Shown here: positions 44,607-55,870 of the stretch, piece after piece
Position numbering within the stretch: the first letter of the stretch is position 1
Layout of the letters: the number at the start of each line of letters is the position of its first letter
Assembly (NCBI GenBank): GCA_007258455.2
Contig: VDFB02358134.1
Location: 211,594,026 to 211,658,025 of the forward strand
Source: Sequoia sempervirens
Taxonomy: Eukaryota > Streptophyta > Pinopsida > Cupressales > Cupressaceae
Reading direction: 5' to 3'
Length of the DNA stretch: 64,000 bases
The notes under the pieces: generated by a model
Seen by the model: the letters and a program-made list of their open reading frames with translations, nothing else
The model's database searches: none
Told to the model about the DNA's origin: nothing
Translations under genes and position numbers: made by a program

Positions 44607-46123
44607 TGTTGGAAAAAGTGCCTCAAACATTATAGACTGAAACCTCCTTTAGAGAAATGTCAGTGTGACATTCTAATTGTCTGGCCTACTAGCAGTTTGT
44701 TTTATCTAGTTATGAACAGGTCGCTGTGACCCTGAAGAAGTCATGCCGAAAGGTTTACTATGTAGCTATCACTGTGACAAGGTGTGTTCATTGTTACCTT
44801 ATAGCACTCAAGAGACCTCTAGCCGAAAGGCCATTCAATTGTATATCAAGTATGTATTGATGTCTTTAGGGTAACTCTTATGGTTCGAGAAGATGTCTTA
44901 ACGAACAGAGAATGTCATACCAACAGGAACACACTTGGGAGTTATCGGTGTAACACTAAGGCTTCATTATGAAGTCTGGGTGATATACAAATGTTTTACT
45001 AATAGATACTTGAAGGTAGTTCATTGGAGTGACTCGGTAGGCTCGGTGAGAAGTCTTAGTGAGAGTTAAATGTCTTGTTGACAACTTGTTGTGTTGGAAG
45101 CCTTCGGTATAACTTAAAGCTATCAGAGAAACCTCTTAGCGATGGTGATTGTTTTGCTGATAGCCAAAGGCTATCAGGGTAGCTCTTGGCGACTGTTGGT
45201 AATCAGTGAAACATATGGATCTCGGTATGATGTCTCTGCGAAAGAAAATTTTCTGGCCGATAGGTGAATGTTCTTGGTGTAACTCAAGTTGTTCGGTATG
45301 AACTCTCGGCGATAGATGTGAGTCTTTCCGATTGTCTCCTGAAGCTCAATATGACTTTTGTCTTCGATGTAACCCTAGTGATTCGCTATGACCTTCTAGA
45401 AAAAGCGATAAGTCAGGGCAACTGCTTGGTGACTCAGTGTATCTATTGGAGCTCGATACAACATCTTGGCGACCTTAGAGACTCTTGGTGACATCAATAT
45501 GAGGTCAATGTGGCATCGGTGAGACATAGTTAGTGTCTCACCAAGATGCCAGTACATTGCAAACTTTGTTGACCGAGAATGACCTCCGATGTGACATCTT
45601 GTGGCCGAATCAGAAGAGTCGAATTGGAACCATTGGGATTCTATTCATTGTGATAGTTCTGTGAGAAATATCAATAGTCAGGGAACACCATGGATATAGT
45701 CAGAAGTTTCAGACACTTGGGGGTTGGATAGTAGTTCAATCAACAGTGAAGCGTGAAGAATTCAAACTATATTAGTGAAGGATTTAAATTTGTAAAGGCT
45801 GTAACTTGGAAGTTTTTTGTTCGAAGAAGTTTCGTGATGAATGCTGCTGTATAGTGACACCAAAAAGATAAGTCTGGAATTGTATGTAATTCTGATTACT
45901 GTAATACAAAGTGATTTCTCTTGGTGTGGTGGGTTTTTCTCCCGTAAGGGTTTTCCCATGTATATCTGGTGTTCATGTGTGTTTGTCTAAATACTCTGTT
46001 TCTATAATCTGTCTCATAGTGCATCTCAATTTGACTGTAATTAAAGAATTAAAGGTACTCCTACATTCTTTCTTGAGGTATTGATGTTAGGAGAATTGTT
46101 TTCCGCATCTAATTTTCCTTACA
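44607..46123 (+). repeat. 3' LTR of copia element 3
   Basis: 1517 bp, aligned with 38918-40432 from TGTTGG to TTACA and followed by the TTATT target duplication. Differences from the 5' LTR are mostly single-base changes, many of them G/A or C/T. Confidence 0.95.
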
Positions 46124-46128
46124 TTATT

Positions 46129-46502
46129 TTGTATTTTTGGTAGTCTTTGAGTGGTTCATATTTGATTTAATGAAATCAATCTTAAAATCTTAGGAAAGTA
46201 CTAATATCAATGTGGCATCTAGACGTATCGGGATATCTACAATGTGGTATGGATATAGATAAAGTAAATGCATGGGAATGAGTTTCAATTGAAATGAACA
46301 TAGCTTTACACAAGAGATTGTCATTTTTTGATATGCAATTGCATTAATTTATTCCATCAAAATAGATGCAAAATTAAATAAAAAAACACAAGTATGCAAA
46401 TTCACCATTATAATAAAAATTATACTTTAAATTTTTATGAACATAATGCAATTGAACACTTTGACAATTAATTATTCTGCCAATGTATAGCTCTAGGTTC
46501 TC
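46129..46502. other. Spacer between two copia elements
   Basis: AT-rich, with no coding similarity. The 63-codon minus frame at 46565-46374 runs into the LTR of element 4 and is not a gene. Confidence 0.55.
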
Positions 46503-46507
46503 ATATT

Positions 46508-46782
46508 TGAAGGAAAATAATGGTGATCTACTGATCACAAAACAAACAATATGCAAAAGCCCCAAATTTCCTTAATGAAGAAGAGAGGTAGGGTATCTAT
46601 TATATAGAGATCTAGATTTACAAGAGAGTAACAAAAAATTCAAGAAATGCAACTACAATATTTAATGAGCCCAATGGGCATTATTTCAAGAAAGGATGTT
46701 GCACATACTGGAGACCAATAGATGTTAAGAAAGGCTGCTACACATGTTGGAGACTAATAGATGTCAAGGAAGGCTGTTGTCA
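46508..46782 (-). repeat. 3' LTR of copia element 4
   Basis: On the plus strand TGAAGGAAAATAATGG to GGCTGTTGTCA. It matches 51607-51880. On the minus strand a TATA-like CTCTATATAATAG lies near 46600. Inside, a GAGACCAATAGATGT unit repeats three times at about 32-bp spacing near 46711-46765. Confidence 0.95.
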
Positions 46783-46795
46783 TTCTCCGCCATAA
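46783..46795 (-). promoter_or_regulatory. Polypurine tract of element 4
   Basis: The minus strand reads ATGGCGGAGAA directly before the 3' LTR start TGACAACAGCC. It is short and interrupted by pyrimidines, but in the right place. Confidence 0.65.
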
Positions 46796-47940
46796 TGACC
46801 ATTGGGAAGAACTTGCAATAGATCTCTAAGTGTCTCGAACATTTCACGAGTGAGAGGCTTCATGAAGATATCTGCTATCTAATCCTCTATACTACAATAC
46901 ATAATCTCGATCAATCACTGTTGAACCAACTCTCTGATGAAGTGGTGTTGAATCTCAATATGTTAGGTCCTACTATGAAATACTAGATTCTTTGTCATTT
47001 TTATAGCACTCTTGTTGTCACAATACAACAATGTAGGCCCAATTTGTATGTGGTGTAAATCCTCTAGTAGTCGTCTCAACCACATAGTTTGGCAAGCTGC
47101 TAATGTTACAGTTTTATACTCGGCCTCTACTATAGAAAGTGACACAGTTGGTTGTTTCTTGGACTTCCAAGAGAAAATTGCTGAACCAAGACTGAAAGCA
47201 TAACCAAATGTAGACTTTTGGTCATCTGTGGAACCTGGCCAATCTGAATCTATATAACCAACCAACTTGCTATCCTCTGAATGCTGAAATTTGAGTCCAT
47301 AACTCAATGTCCCTTTGACATATCTAAGAATCCTCTTAGCTACATTCCAATGTGTTTGCTTAGGTTCTAACATGAACCTAGATACCAAGCTCACTGCATA
47401 AGTGATATCTGAGTGAGTAGTAGTTAAATAGATCAAACTACCAATCAACTGTCTATCTAGAGTAGAGTCCAATAGATCTGACACATCTAAGCTAGACAAT
47501 TTAAGTCCAACTTCAATAGGCGTTGCAACTGGTTTGCAACTATTCATTTGAAATTTCTGTAGGATGCTTGAAGCATATTTTTTCTGAGACATGAATATTT
47601 CATCTTTGTTTTTCCATACTTCTATACCAAGAAAATAGTGCATTTGTCCCAAATCTGTCATCTCAAATTCAACAACCATAGCTGCTCTAAACTCTACAAA
47701 TAAATCTGAATTGTTCTGAGTGTAGATAAGATCATCAACATAGAGAACTAGGATAAAAATATCCTTAGTTGAGCTCCTAATATAAAGATTTGGATTTGAC
47801 TGACTTCTTAGAAAACCTTTTTGCTGTAGGTATGAGTCTATCCTTGAATACCATGCTCTTGGTGCTTGCTTAAGACCATACAAGGCCTTCTTTAATCTGT
47901 AAACATAATTCTCTTTAGATGTTATTTCAAAACCTATAGG
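46796..47940 (-). pseudogene. copia RT C-terminal half and RNase H of element 4
   Basis: The minus strand from 47940 reads [38 protein letters not shown], then the 306-codon frame (47883-46963) with LYVDDLIYTQNN (intact YVDD), LGIEVWKNKDEIFMSQKKYASSIL, LIGSLIYLTTTHSDITY, KRILRYVKGTLSYGL and RNase H (YIDSDWPGSTDDQKSTFGYAF, IVEAEYKTVTLAACQTMWLRRLL, LYCDNKSAIKMTKN). After a stop the end HIEIQHHFIRELV and DIFMKPL follows. The break from the upstream frame at 47941 is one TAG codon where related elements have Gln, so RT was continuous until recently. Confidence 0.95.
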
Positions 47941-49383
47941 CTAAGAAACATACACTTCCTCATCAATATATCCATTCAAAAAAGCACTCTTTACATCCAT
48001 TTGATAAACTATCCAACTCTGTTGAGCTGCCAAAGCCAAAACCAATTTTATAGTATCCATGTGTGCTATAGGTGCAACTGTTTCAGTGTAATCAATACCT
48101 TCCTGTTGAGTGTATCCTTTGGCTACCAATCTAGCCTTATGCTTATCAATGCTTCCATCAAATTTATATTTAGTTTTATACACCCATCTTGTACCAACAA
48201 TTTCCTTACCAAGAGGTAGCTGAACAAAATCCCATGTGTCATTCCTTTCAATTGTTTCTATCTCACTATGCATTGCTTCAACCCTCTCTTCTTTTTCTTG
48301 AGCTTGTTCAAATGTTTGTGGTTCATTATTTTCCATAATTTGAGTCATCAAAGCATAATTCACTTTTGCTTGTGATCTTGTCATTTTCTCAAAATTTGAA
48401 TAAAACATAAGAGTTGATGGATGATTCTTTTCTGTCCTTTGAAATTTTTGATAATTTCTTGCTCTTGTACTAGAAGACTTAGGTTCATTTTCTTCTTCTT
48501 CTCCTTCTTCAACTTCATCAATCATTATTTCTTTTCCATTTGCTTTAGTTTCCTTGCTATATTCCACTGCTTCATTGAATACCACATCTCTACTTATAAC
48601 AAGCTTCTTTCCTATTGGGTCATACAATCTATATGCTTTATTTTCTGATCCATACCCAATAAAAATACATTTTAGGCCTTTATCATCTAACTTAGACCTT
48701 TTTTCTTTTGGTATGTGTGTATAAGGAACACAACCAAATACTCGAAAGTGATCAACACTTGGTTTTACCCTAGACCATACTTGTTCAGGAGTCATTCCTT
48801 TAACTGCTTTTGTAGGACTTCTATTTAGAAGATACACTGTTGTGCATACTGCTTCTGCCCAATAACTTTTATCTAAATTTTTCTCTTTCATCATACTCCT
48901 TGTCATTTGAACAATGGTTTTATTCTTTCTTTCAGCAACTCCATTTTGTTGTGGAGTGTACGAAGTAGTGAACTCTCTCTTGATTCCATGATTTTTGCAA
49001 AAATATAGAAAATGATATGATTTGTACTCACCTCCATTGTCTGACCTTATCACTTTGATGTATTTACCATTTTGTTTTTGAACCAACCTCTTGAATTCTA
49101 CAAATTTGTCAAACACTTCTGATTTTGAAACCAAACAATATACCCAAGTTTTTCTTGAGTAATCATCAATGAAAGTTAGAAAATACTTTGATTTATTCAA
49201 AGAAGGTGTTTCCATAGGACCACACAAATCTGTATGGATTATCTCAAGATGTTGCTTAGCTCTACTGGATTTACCAATTGGAAAGCTAAATCTGTGTTGT
49301 TTTCCAACAACACATTCTTCACACACTTCTTTTGTATTTTCAATGAAAGGTAGACCCTCAACCATTTTGAATCTCTTTAGCAA
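47941..49383 (-). pseudogene. copia integrase and RT N-terminal half of element 4
   Basis: A 480-codon open frame. It starts within the pre-integrase zinc region (VCEECVVGKQHRFSF), then the integrase core with its acidic residues in place (HTDLCGPME, RSDNGGEYKS, NGVAERKNK), the C-terminal segment FRVFGCVPYTHIPKEKRSKLDDKGLKCIFIGYGSENKAYRLYD, an acidic linker, and RT blocks (VEAMHSEIETIERNDTWDFVQLP, TRWVYKTKYKFDGSIDKHKARLVAKGYTQQEGIDYTETVAPIA, YQMDVKSAFLNGYIDEEVYVS). Integrase inserts the cDNA; RT synthesises it. It ends at the TAG shared with the next entry. Confidence 0.96.
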
Positions 49384-49416
49384 AATTAACCCACTAAAGT
49401 TGAGGTGACCATACCT

Positions 49417-50111
49417 TTAGTGCCAAATTTTACTTTCATTCATTTCACTAGACCTCAATGCTTGGTTTCCATGAGTGAAATGAAGAGGAAACATCCTATT
49501 ACCTGTCATCCTTGCTCTTGCAACAACTACATTCCTTTTTAAGTTGTCTCTTATTATGCACTCATTCTTATCAAAAGTCACTTGATAATTTTGTTCTAGA
49601 ATTTGTCCAACAGACAACAAATTTTTTTTAGTGTTGGGACCAATAGTGTTTCATTGATATGTTTAACTTCACCATATTATGTGTAAACTACAATTGTACC
49701 TTTTCCTTTACTTCCATGAGATTGATTATCTCCTAGTACTACTTTACTTTGATGTTTCTCATCCAAATTAACAAATAAATGCTCATTAGACGTCATATGT
49801 GAAGAACATCCAGAATCAATATACCATACATTATTTTTACTGGGATTTGCGTTAAAGCAAGAAATAAACAGATTTTGTTTATTTTCAATAGTATTGTGAG
49901 CATTTCCCTTTTCTGCTTCACCTTGTTTACTCCAACATTCTGATGCATAATGTACAAACTTGTTGCAATGAAAGCATTGGACATTATTTTTATCATAGTC
50001 TCCCCCATTGTTTCTACCTCTTCCTCTTCCAGTACCTCTAAAGTTACTACTTCTTCCTCTGAAATTACAACCTCTTCCTCCAAAAATTACTGGATTCACC
50101 TTTGTATTCAA
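49417..50111 (-). pseudogene. copia nucleocapsid, protease and pre-integrase of element 4
   Basis: Minus frame 50111-49677 holds an Arg/Gly-rich stretch, the zinc knuckle CFHCNKFVHYASEC (CX2CX4HX4C, with Gly before His changed to Val) and the protease start WYIDSGCSSHM with DSG active site, ending GTIVVYT-stop. After a short gap, 49620-49417 continues MLSVGQILEQNYQVTFDKNECIIRD, the end of protease and the pre-integrase leader. Family members read straight through, so the stop at 49677 and the small frame change near 49630 are lesions. Confidence 0.92.
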
Positions 50112-50830
50112 CTTTAGTTTGATTTCTAAAGAATGTTTTTCTTTTTCCTCTTATATTTTCTTTAGAGGAAAATGCTTTCTCTAAGCTTTCTTCATTACTT
50201 TTCATTCTTTCTTCAGCAGTTAACAATATTGCACTTAGTTCATCTATGTGCATAGGTTGTGAGATCTTTGGAAATCTCAATTGTAGAAACCACACCATCA
50301 AATTTAGAAATCAAACTCCTTAAAATTTTCTCAATGACATGCTTGTCATCTACATATTCCCCTAAAAATTTCATTTGACTTACTAGACCTTCTACCTTTG
50401 TTAGAAATTGATTCATAGATTCACTAGTAGTCATCTTTACATTTTCAAAAGTTTTCCTCAGTGTTTGTAATTTTGTAGTTTGTGCACCTTGATATGCATT
50501 ATTCAATATTTTCCATGCTTGCTGAGAATGAATAGCACCACTTATCCTCAAAAAAATTGCTTGATTAATTACACCTTGAATCAGAAATAGGGCTTCATTA
50601 TCATTCTTTATACTTGCTTTGTATTCTCTTTTTTGTTGATCATTTAATGCATTAAATATAGTTGTATCTAGTTCTACATACCCTACTTGTAGAATTTCCC
50701 ACAAATATTTGGATTTTAGTAGGGTTTGCATCCTAGTACACAAATATGTAAAGTTATCTCCTTCAAATACAGGAATTAAAATGTTAGACATAACATTTCT
50801 TGCCATGTTTGCCATGAAAAATGTGCACAA
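50065..50830 (-). pseudogene. copia gag of element 4
   Basis: The 196-codon frame from 50830 includes MANMARNVMSNILIPVFEGDNFTYLCTRMQTLLKSKYLWEIL (Leu where the family has Trp), IKNDNEALFLIQGVINQAIFLRI, AWKILNNAYQGAQTTKLQTLRKTFENVKM and VIEKILRSLISKFDGVV: the UBN2/gag core of copia. The start is more likely the internal MANMARN Met than the upstream one. A frameshift near 50270-50300 moves the C-terminal part (ISQPMHIDELSAILLTAEERM) to the frame 50301-50065. Gag forms the particle; the nucleocapsid follows in the next entry. Confidence 0.93.
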
Positions 50831-51586
50831 TAACTCGACTGCTCAACACAAAAAACCTTGAGAGATCTCTACAAATAGATACTCCCCCCATCCTTTCAAA
50901 TAGGACCCACACCAAAAAGATTTTTTTTTATATTATATTGATTTTACAAGATTAAGTGTCGGTTGCAACCAAAAATACACTTAATTACACAATATTGATT
51001 TAGCACTAAAAAAAATATTTTCAAAAAATAGTTATATCACTTTGAAAATAAAATTTTATAAGCTTAAGAAATTGCTAAAACTTTGGGTTTCTTTTTTCAA
51101 AAAAGAAATGGAGATATGAATTTCATGTGCTCCTCATAGAAACTCTTAAAACTTTAATTTTAGAGAATTAAAATGAGGCTTTGACTGTTTGCGTGTATTT
51201 TAGAGAAGGAAGAATTGGCACGCATCTTTCTCCTGCTGCACACTGCACACCTCTTCTTGCTGCTCCACAAATTACATACATCAATTACAATCAGCAAGAT
51301 AATCTCAGCTGGGACACCTCCTTCCACGGGCAATGGTGATAAGAAAGTTTCTCTTTCTCCTTTAGTAGTCTACATGAAGAGATTCCAGTCGCTGCTTCTT
51401 TCAAACAGATTTCAAGCACTGTCTCTATCAAACAGCCATTCTGATTTTCTCTTGCACACCTTTCAACCTACAGAAACACAAAACACAAACACAATAGTTA
51501 CCTTTCACTGCAATCTTCAATCAACACTTCTCTCCAGTGATCTTCCTTTTGACTGGGTAAATATCTCTAAGGGACAACAATCTCTT
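50831..51586 (-). other. 5' leader of element 4
   Basis: The 750 bp between primer site and gag contain no element protein. A 134-codon plus-strand frame (51215-51619) runs antisense through the leader into the LTR. It has no recognisable domain and I reject it. Around 50880-51100 the sequence is A/T-rich with many short A runs. Confidence 0.7.
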
Positions 51587-51604
51587 AAGTTGGCTCTGAT
51601 ACCA
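51587..51604 (-). promoter_or_regulatory. Primer-binding site, initiator tRNA-Met
   Basis: The minus strand reads TGGTATCAGAGCCAACTT two bases inside the 5' LTR end, an 18-base complement to plant initiator tRNA-Met as far as I can recall it. It confirms the orientation. Confidence 0.95.
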
Positions 51605-51606
51605 AA

Positions 51607-51880
51607 TGAAGGAAAATAATGGTGATCTGCTGATCACAAAACAAACAATATGCAAAAACCCCAAATTTCCTTAATGAAGAAGAGAGGCAGGTATCTATTA
51701 TATAGAGATCTATATTTACAAGAGAGTAACAACAAAGTCAAGAAATGTAACTACAATATTTAATGAGCCCAATGGGCATTATGTCAAGAAAGGATGTTGC
51801 ACATGCTGGAGACCAATAGATGTCAAGAAAGGATGTTGCACATGTTGGAGACTAATAGATGTCAAGGAAGGCTGCTGTCT
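51607..51880 (-). repeat. 5' LTR of copia element 4
   Basis: TGAAGGAAAATAATGG to GGCTGCTGTCT on the plus strand; the last base has changed from A to T compared with the other LTR. On the minus strand CTATATAATAG at about 51695-51705 is a likely TATA box. Confidence 0.95.
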
Positions 51881-51899
51881 ATATTATTCTCTTAATTTG

Positions 51900-51955
51900 A
51901 TGGTGCACCCAATTATACGAGGGTATAGCATATCCTTGATAATTTGGTGCACCAT
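51900..51955. repeat. Hairpin, 17-bp arms
   Basis: ATGGTGCACCCAATTAT (51900-51916) and ATAATTTGGTGCACCAT (51939-51955) pair with one mismatch around a 22-nt loop. It lies 15 bp outside the target duplication of element 4. Confidence 0.8.
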
Positions 51956-53800
51956 GAAATAAAGAAAATGAAGTTTTTTCTTTGGTAGTCAATTGTTGTT
52001 AACGTTTATTATAATAAATTGTATTTTTCAACAATAAAGCTTTCACCGAGTACCAAAAAATATGATTTGATTAAAAATAAGCTTTTTGCTTTATCTCAGT
52101 CCATTTCTGATAATATTCTCCATCCATTGTCTTGCAAAACTTAGAGTCTTTTTTCAAAAGCTATTGATCTCCTTGATCTTTGAAACAGTCTTTCCAAAGT
52201 TGTATGATCCATTCTCATTTTCCTCAAAAATAAGATTCCGCCATTGTCTTCACACAGTGAAGCGTGGCATACAAGAAATCTTGATTGAATGCTTGGAGCG
52301 CATCAGGGATTGAAATCACTTTTTGTTTTTCCTTTTCGTACATGCTAGTGGGCAGAGAGGTTGGAGTTCAAGGGGAATCTGTGCAAGACTTTGCAATTCT
52401 TTAGTGTTATTATATTCGTTCAGAGGAGAAGTGAACAAAAGTAGCCATTAAGGTGCTATGATGTTATTGAAGATGTTATTTTTGCCGTCTGCCATAACAA
52501 CATCTCAATACTAAAAAGCTTCCTTGTTTATCCTTTCTCATGCTCAAAAATTCTATTTAGTTACTTTTAAGTAGGAAAGGTTAATGTAAGATGAATAAAA
52601 AGTAATTTGGAATTTAGATTTTGAGTAGAATTAGATTATGATGATGATGATGTCTGTGGATCATAAATTAGTTTTGGGATACAAAAAACTGTCAAATTAA
52701 AATGGATAGAGTGTATAATATGTGAGTCCATAAATGTGATGAATAAGTGGATATGGTAAAGTTTTAGAGATGTGTTCAAAATATAAGGATAGGAAAAATT
52801 ATAATACTTGGGCTTATTCAATTGATAACAATTCATATGTATACTACTTTATATAGATTAAATTGCATATATATATATATATAGATATATATATATATAA
52901 GGTTGTATGGATTCTAATATTTTATATCAACTTATATAGATTAGATTATAAATTTATATCGATTTATATATTAGATTGTAAATTTATATAAATTTATGTA
53001 GATTATATTATATATATGAATTTATTCATTTTTAAATTTTATAACTTTTAATTTTATTTTATTTTGTAGGTGAATTGTGAGTGTGTAATAAAATCCCTTG
53101 GGTATAAAATCAATAAATACTTAAAATTATATTTTGGCATCAATCCTATGAACATAGATAATCAAAACATAAAACATAAGAGCTATGATTAATTATATCA
53201 CATGGTTCCTATCTAATCCCCTCTTTACTATCATATAAACATCTAATGCTTAAACTTTCTCTACAAAGGAACCTTTCTTTTTACCTCTATCTAAATCTTA
53301 TCTAAGTATTTAGAGCCATACCTTATCACCTCTATACCCCTCTTAGAAACTTAACCTCAAAAAGTACATGATTTCCTAGATTATTGAATGTTAGAATATG
53401 TGTCAATATTAAGAGATGCAATCACTAAAATTTCAACCTTAGAGGGATCCCTTATTTAAACATTAACAAGAGGATTAGATAAAGCTAGGAAAAAAAAGAC
53501 AATGTCAACTAACCTTCCTTTTAAAACATGAGTCCCATATAAATCCTCCAAGGTGATTACAAAGTGGTGTAGTTTTGAGTTTGTCCACCAATTGGGTTTT
53601 TCTTGTGTTTATCATATATCAAGATGCAAACTTATCTCTTTTAAAAAATTGGTGCGATAATTGTGAAAGAAATAGTTTTTGCACTTAAATTCAATATTTT
53701 CATAATCTACTAGTTATCTCAACCTTTTACTTTCAACTATTAAGGAAATTTTAGGTGGATGACATTGGGTTGTGTCCATTTACAAAGCATATGAGCATTT
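51956..53800. other. Non-coding spacer with a TA microsatellite
   Basis: No gene is supported; the 52086-52313 frame has no similarity I recognise. At 52866-52902 there is an AT dinucleotide run, followed by about 130 bp of related TTTATAT-rich sequence. The part 53040-53790 is AT-rich and featureless. Confidence 0.55.
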
Positions 53801-55029
53801 TGTTGGATAAACAAGGAAAAACAACTAAGAGGTTGGGGGGGTGAATCTGTTGTCACAAAATAATAAACTTTTCAAAATTTACTAAACTTAATATCTAAAT
53901 TGATGAATAAGCAATTAACACATTAGAAAAAAAGACAACACCAATTTTTTTTTACCTAGAAACCCTGTTAGGGGAAAAACCACAGTGGATGTTAGTCCAC
54001 AAGATTATACCCTATTAAAAGTATAATGAAATCAATAAAGGGAATGCACATGCATTTAGGAACATTGCCTAGAGCTCACTGCTTAATTACAGAAGGGGCT
54101 CACTGCCCAACAATATAGAGTAGTATTAAAATCCAAAGGGTATGAAATGAGAAAATAGCTTCTACACAAGCCTGATTATAGTTCCAATTAAGCACAAAAA
54201 ACTCCTTCACTTTTTCACTCAAACTACTTCACACTTTGCTCAATCTTCTTCACACTCTTCTCTATAATCAAATGATATTCTCACATATACACACAAGAGC
54301 ACACCCAACACATGAAAAAAATGCTCTTATATATCTGCTACATGAGATTTCATCAACCACTTAGTTGGCCAAAAAAATAAAACATATTTTCAATGTCAGC
54401 CCAAATTTACATATAAATTTTTAATGAAAATCCACCAAGGTTGGCCACAACATACTAGGGACCCAAATTAATATCTCCAACACAAAAAGAATTCAATTAA
54501 TTTCTCCTCAAAGATCCACAACACTTTACTATCATCATGTCAACTAGGAACATGAAAAACTGAATATGTGCAAGAAAAATCTTCAACCACGAAGCACACA
54601 GATTAATGTGGATGTACCAAAAAGATAGATCATGATCTAGAGACATCCAAAAACATTAAGAAATAATAGAGAAACATCCACACCAACTAAGATTTCTAGA
54701 ATCACACAAACTTCAATTAGGAACACTGACAAAGACCACAAAAACACTATCAAACAACAAAATGATCAAATCAATATGCTGACCTTTGAAATTTTTTTAT
54801 AGATGATATAGATACTCTGAAGAATAAACCCTTTAGTCCACAACAACTGAACTTCAATGTATAGAACAAGATACCTTCATGACCTACACAGTTCCACAAT
54901 GAACCTGAAACACTTTCTTTTACATTTTTCTAAATATCCTTGACATATATAGCCTTTAATACACAAAATGCTAATAGTGTTGACATCAATGACAACCACA
55001 TATCGACAATACACCCACAACATCCAACA
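53801..55029 (-). repeat. 3' LTR of copia element 5
   Basis: On the plus strand TGTTGGATAAAC to CATCCAACA, 1229 bp. The TGTTGG/CCAACA ends, the G-rich GGGGGGGTGAATC block and the flanking polypurine complement match element 1. Frames within it are not genes. Confidence 0.9.
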
Positions 55030-55195
55030 ATTTCCCCCTTTGGCATTAATGGCAACACATGATGTGAAAAATACCATCAACCCAACACACTTGCTTTCCC
55101 TTTGGTTTTGACTCTTTTCCTTAATTTCTCTTCTCTCTTAAAAGGATTTTTCACATTGCACTTCTCCCCCTTTGACATCAATGGCAAAGGTAACT
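55030..55195 (-). promoter_or_regulatory. Paired polypurine tracts of element 5
   Basis: On the minus strand CCAAAGGGGGAAATTG abuts the LTR, and a second tract, GTCAAAGGGGGAGAAG, lies about 135 bp further in. The same pair occurs in element 1 at 2276-2422. Confidence 0.75.
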
Positions 55196-55329
55196 ATGAC
55201 CTTTCCATATACACGCTCTGAACCACATATATACACATCTGACTAATCCCCATGAGTAGCAGCCACACAAACATCAATTTGGATCAAAATATAGTAATGT
55301 AGCTCATAGATTGATGCAAGTAAATGCAT

Positions 55330-55870
55330 CTTTTAGTTCTTATCAAGAGGGGTAATTACTGCTAGCATTCCTCTGAGATACTCAAAAGTATCCTTCAGCA
55401 ACGACTTAGTAAAGATGTCTACAATCTATTCTTTGGTAGGCACATACTCTAATCTAACTTCTTTCTCATTCACTTTCTCCCTCAAGAAATGAAAGTTGAT
55501 TGATATGTGTTTTGTCTTTAGAATGTAGTACCGAATTCTTTGAACTATTTATTGCACTTGAATTCTCACAATATATGGAAATAGGCTCTTCATATATCAC
55601 CCTGATATCTTTCAATATTTGTTTAATCCATATTACTTAAGTACAATTATTTGCAGCAACAATATGATAGAGAAATGGAATTCTACTTTTTTCTCAACCA
55701 GGACACAAACTTCTTCCCTAGGAAGAAAGCACCACTACTAGTAATTTTCTTGTCATCTACATCACCAACCCAATCCACATCAGTATATGCACTCAAAGTG
55801 ATATCATCATCCTTTGGACACCAAAGTCCAAAGTCAATTGTTCCTTTTAGATATCTGAAGATTCTCTTGA
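55330..55870 (-). pseudogene. copia RNase H of element 5
   Basis: Minus-strand pieces read DVDWVGDVDDKKITSSGAFFLGKKFVSWLRKK-like sequence (around 55800-55660), then after breaks KDIRVIYEEPISIYCENS and a NSVLHSKDKTHIN-like block, then the terminal IDCRHLY end. Stops and frameshifts occur every 50-100 bp. Confidence 0.8.

Larger units (their letters stand above)
38918..46123 (+). mobile_element. Complete Ty1/copia element 3 with target duplication
   Basis: The LTRs at 38918-40432 (1515 bp) and 44607-46123 (1517 bp) both begin TGTTGGAAAAAG and end TTTTCCTTACA. The 5-bp duplication TTATT flanks the element at 38913-38917 and 46124-46128. A tRNA-Met primer site, gag, protease, integrase, RT, RNase H and a polypurine tract lie in the canonical copia order, 7206 bp in all. 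At least six premature stops and a late frameshift interrupt the polyprotein. LTR divergence over the first 250 bp is roughly 10 percent by eye. Confidence 0.97.
46508..51880 (-). mobile_element. Complete Ty1/copia element 4 with target duplication (minus strand)
   Basis: Short LTRs of about 275 bp lie at 46508-46782 and 51607-51880. They are flanked by ATATT at 46503-46507 and 51881-51885. On the minus strand the order is 5' LTR, initiator tRNA-Met primer site, 750-bp leader, gag, protease, integrase, RT, RNase H and polypurine tract, 3' LTR, 5373 bp in all. Long open stretches (480 and 306 codons) make it the best preserved element in the window. I count about 17 LTR differences (roughly 6 percent). 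Remaining defects are a few stops and frameshifts. Confidence 0.97.

Noticed and set aside
51215..51619. 134-codon plus-strand open frame
   Set aside because: It lies antisense across the leader, primer site and LTR of copia element 4 and has no recognisable domain.
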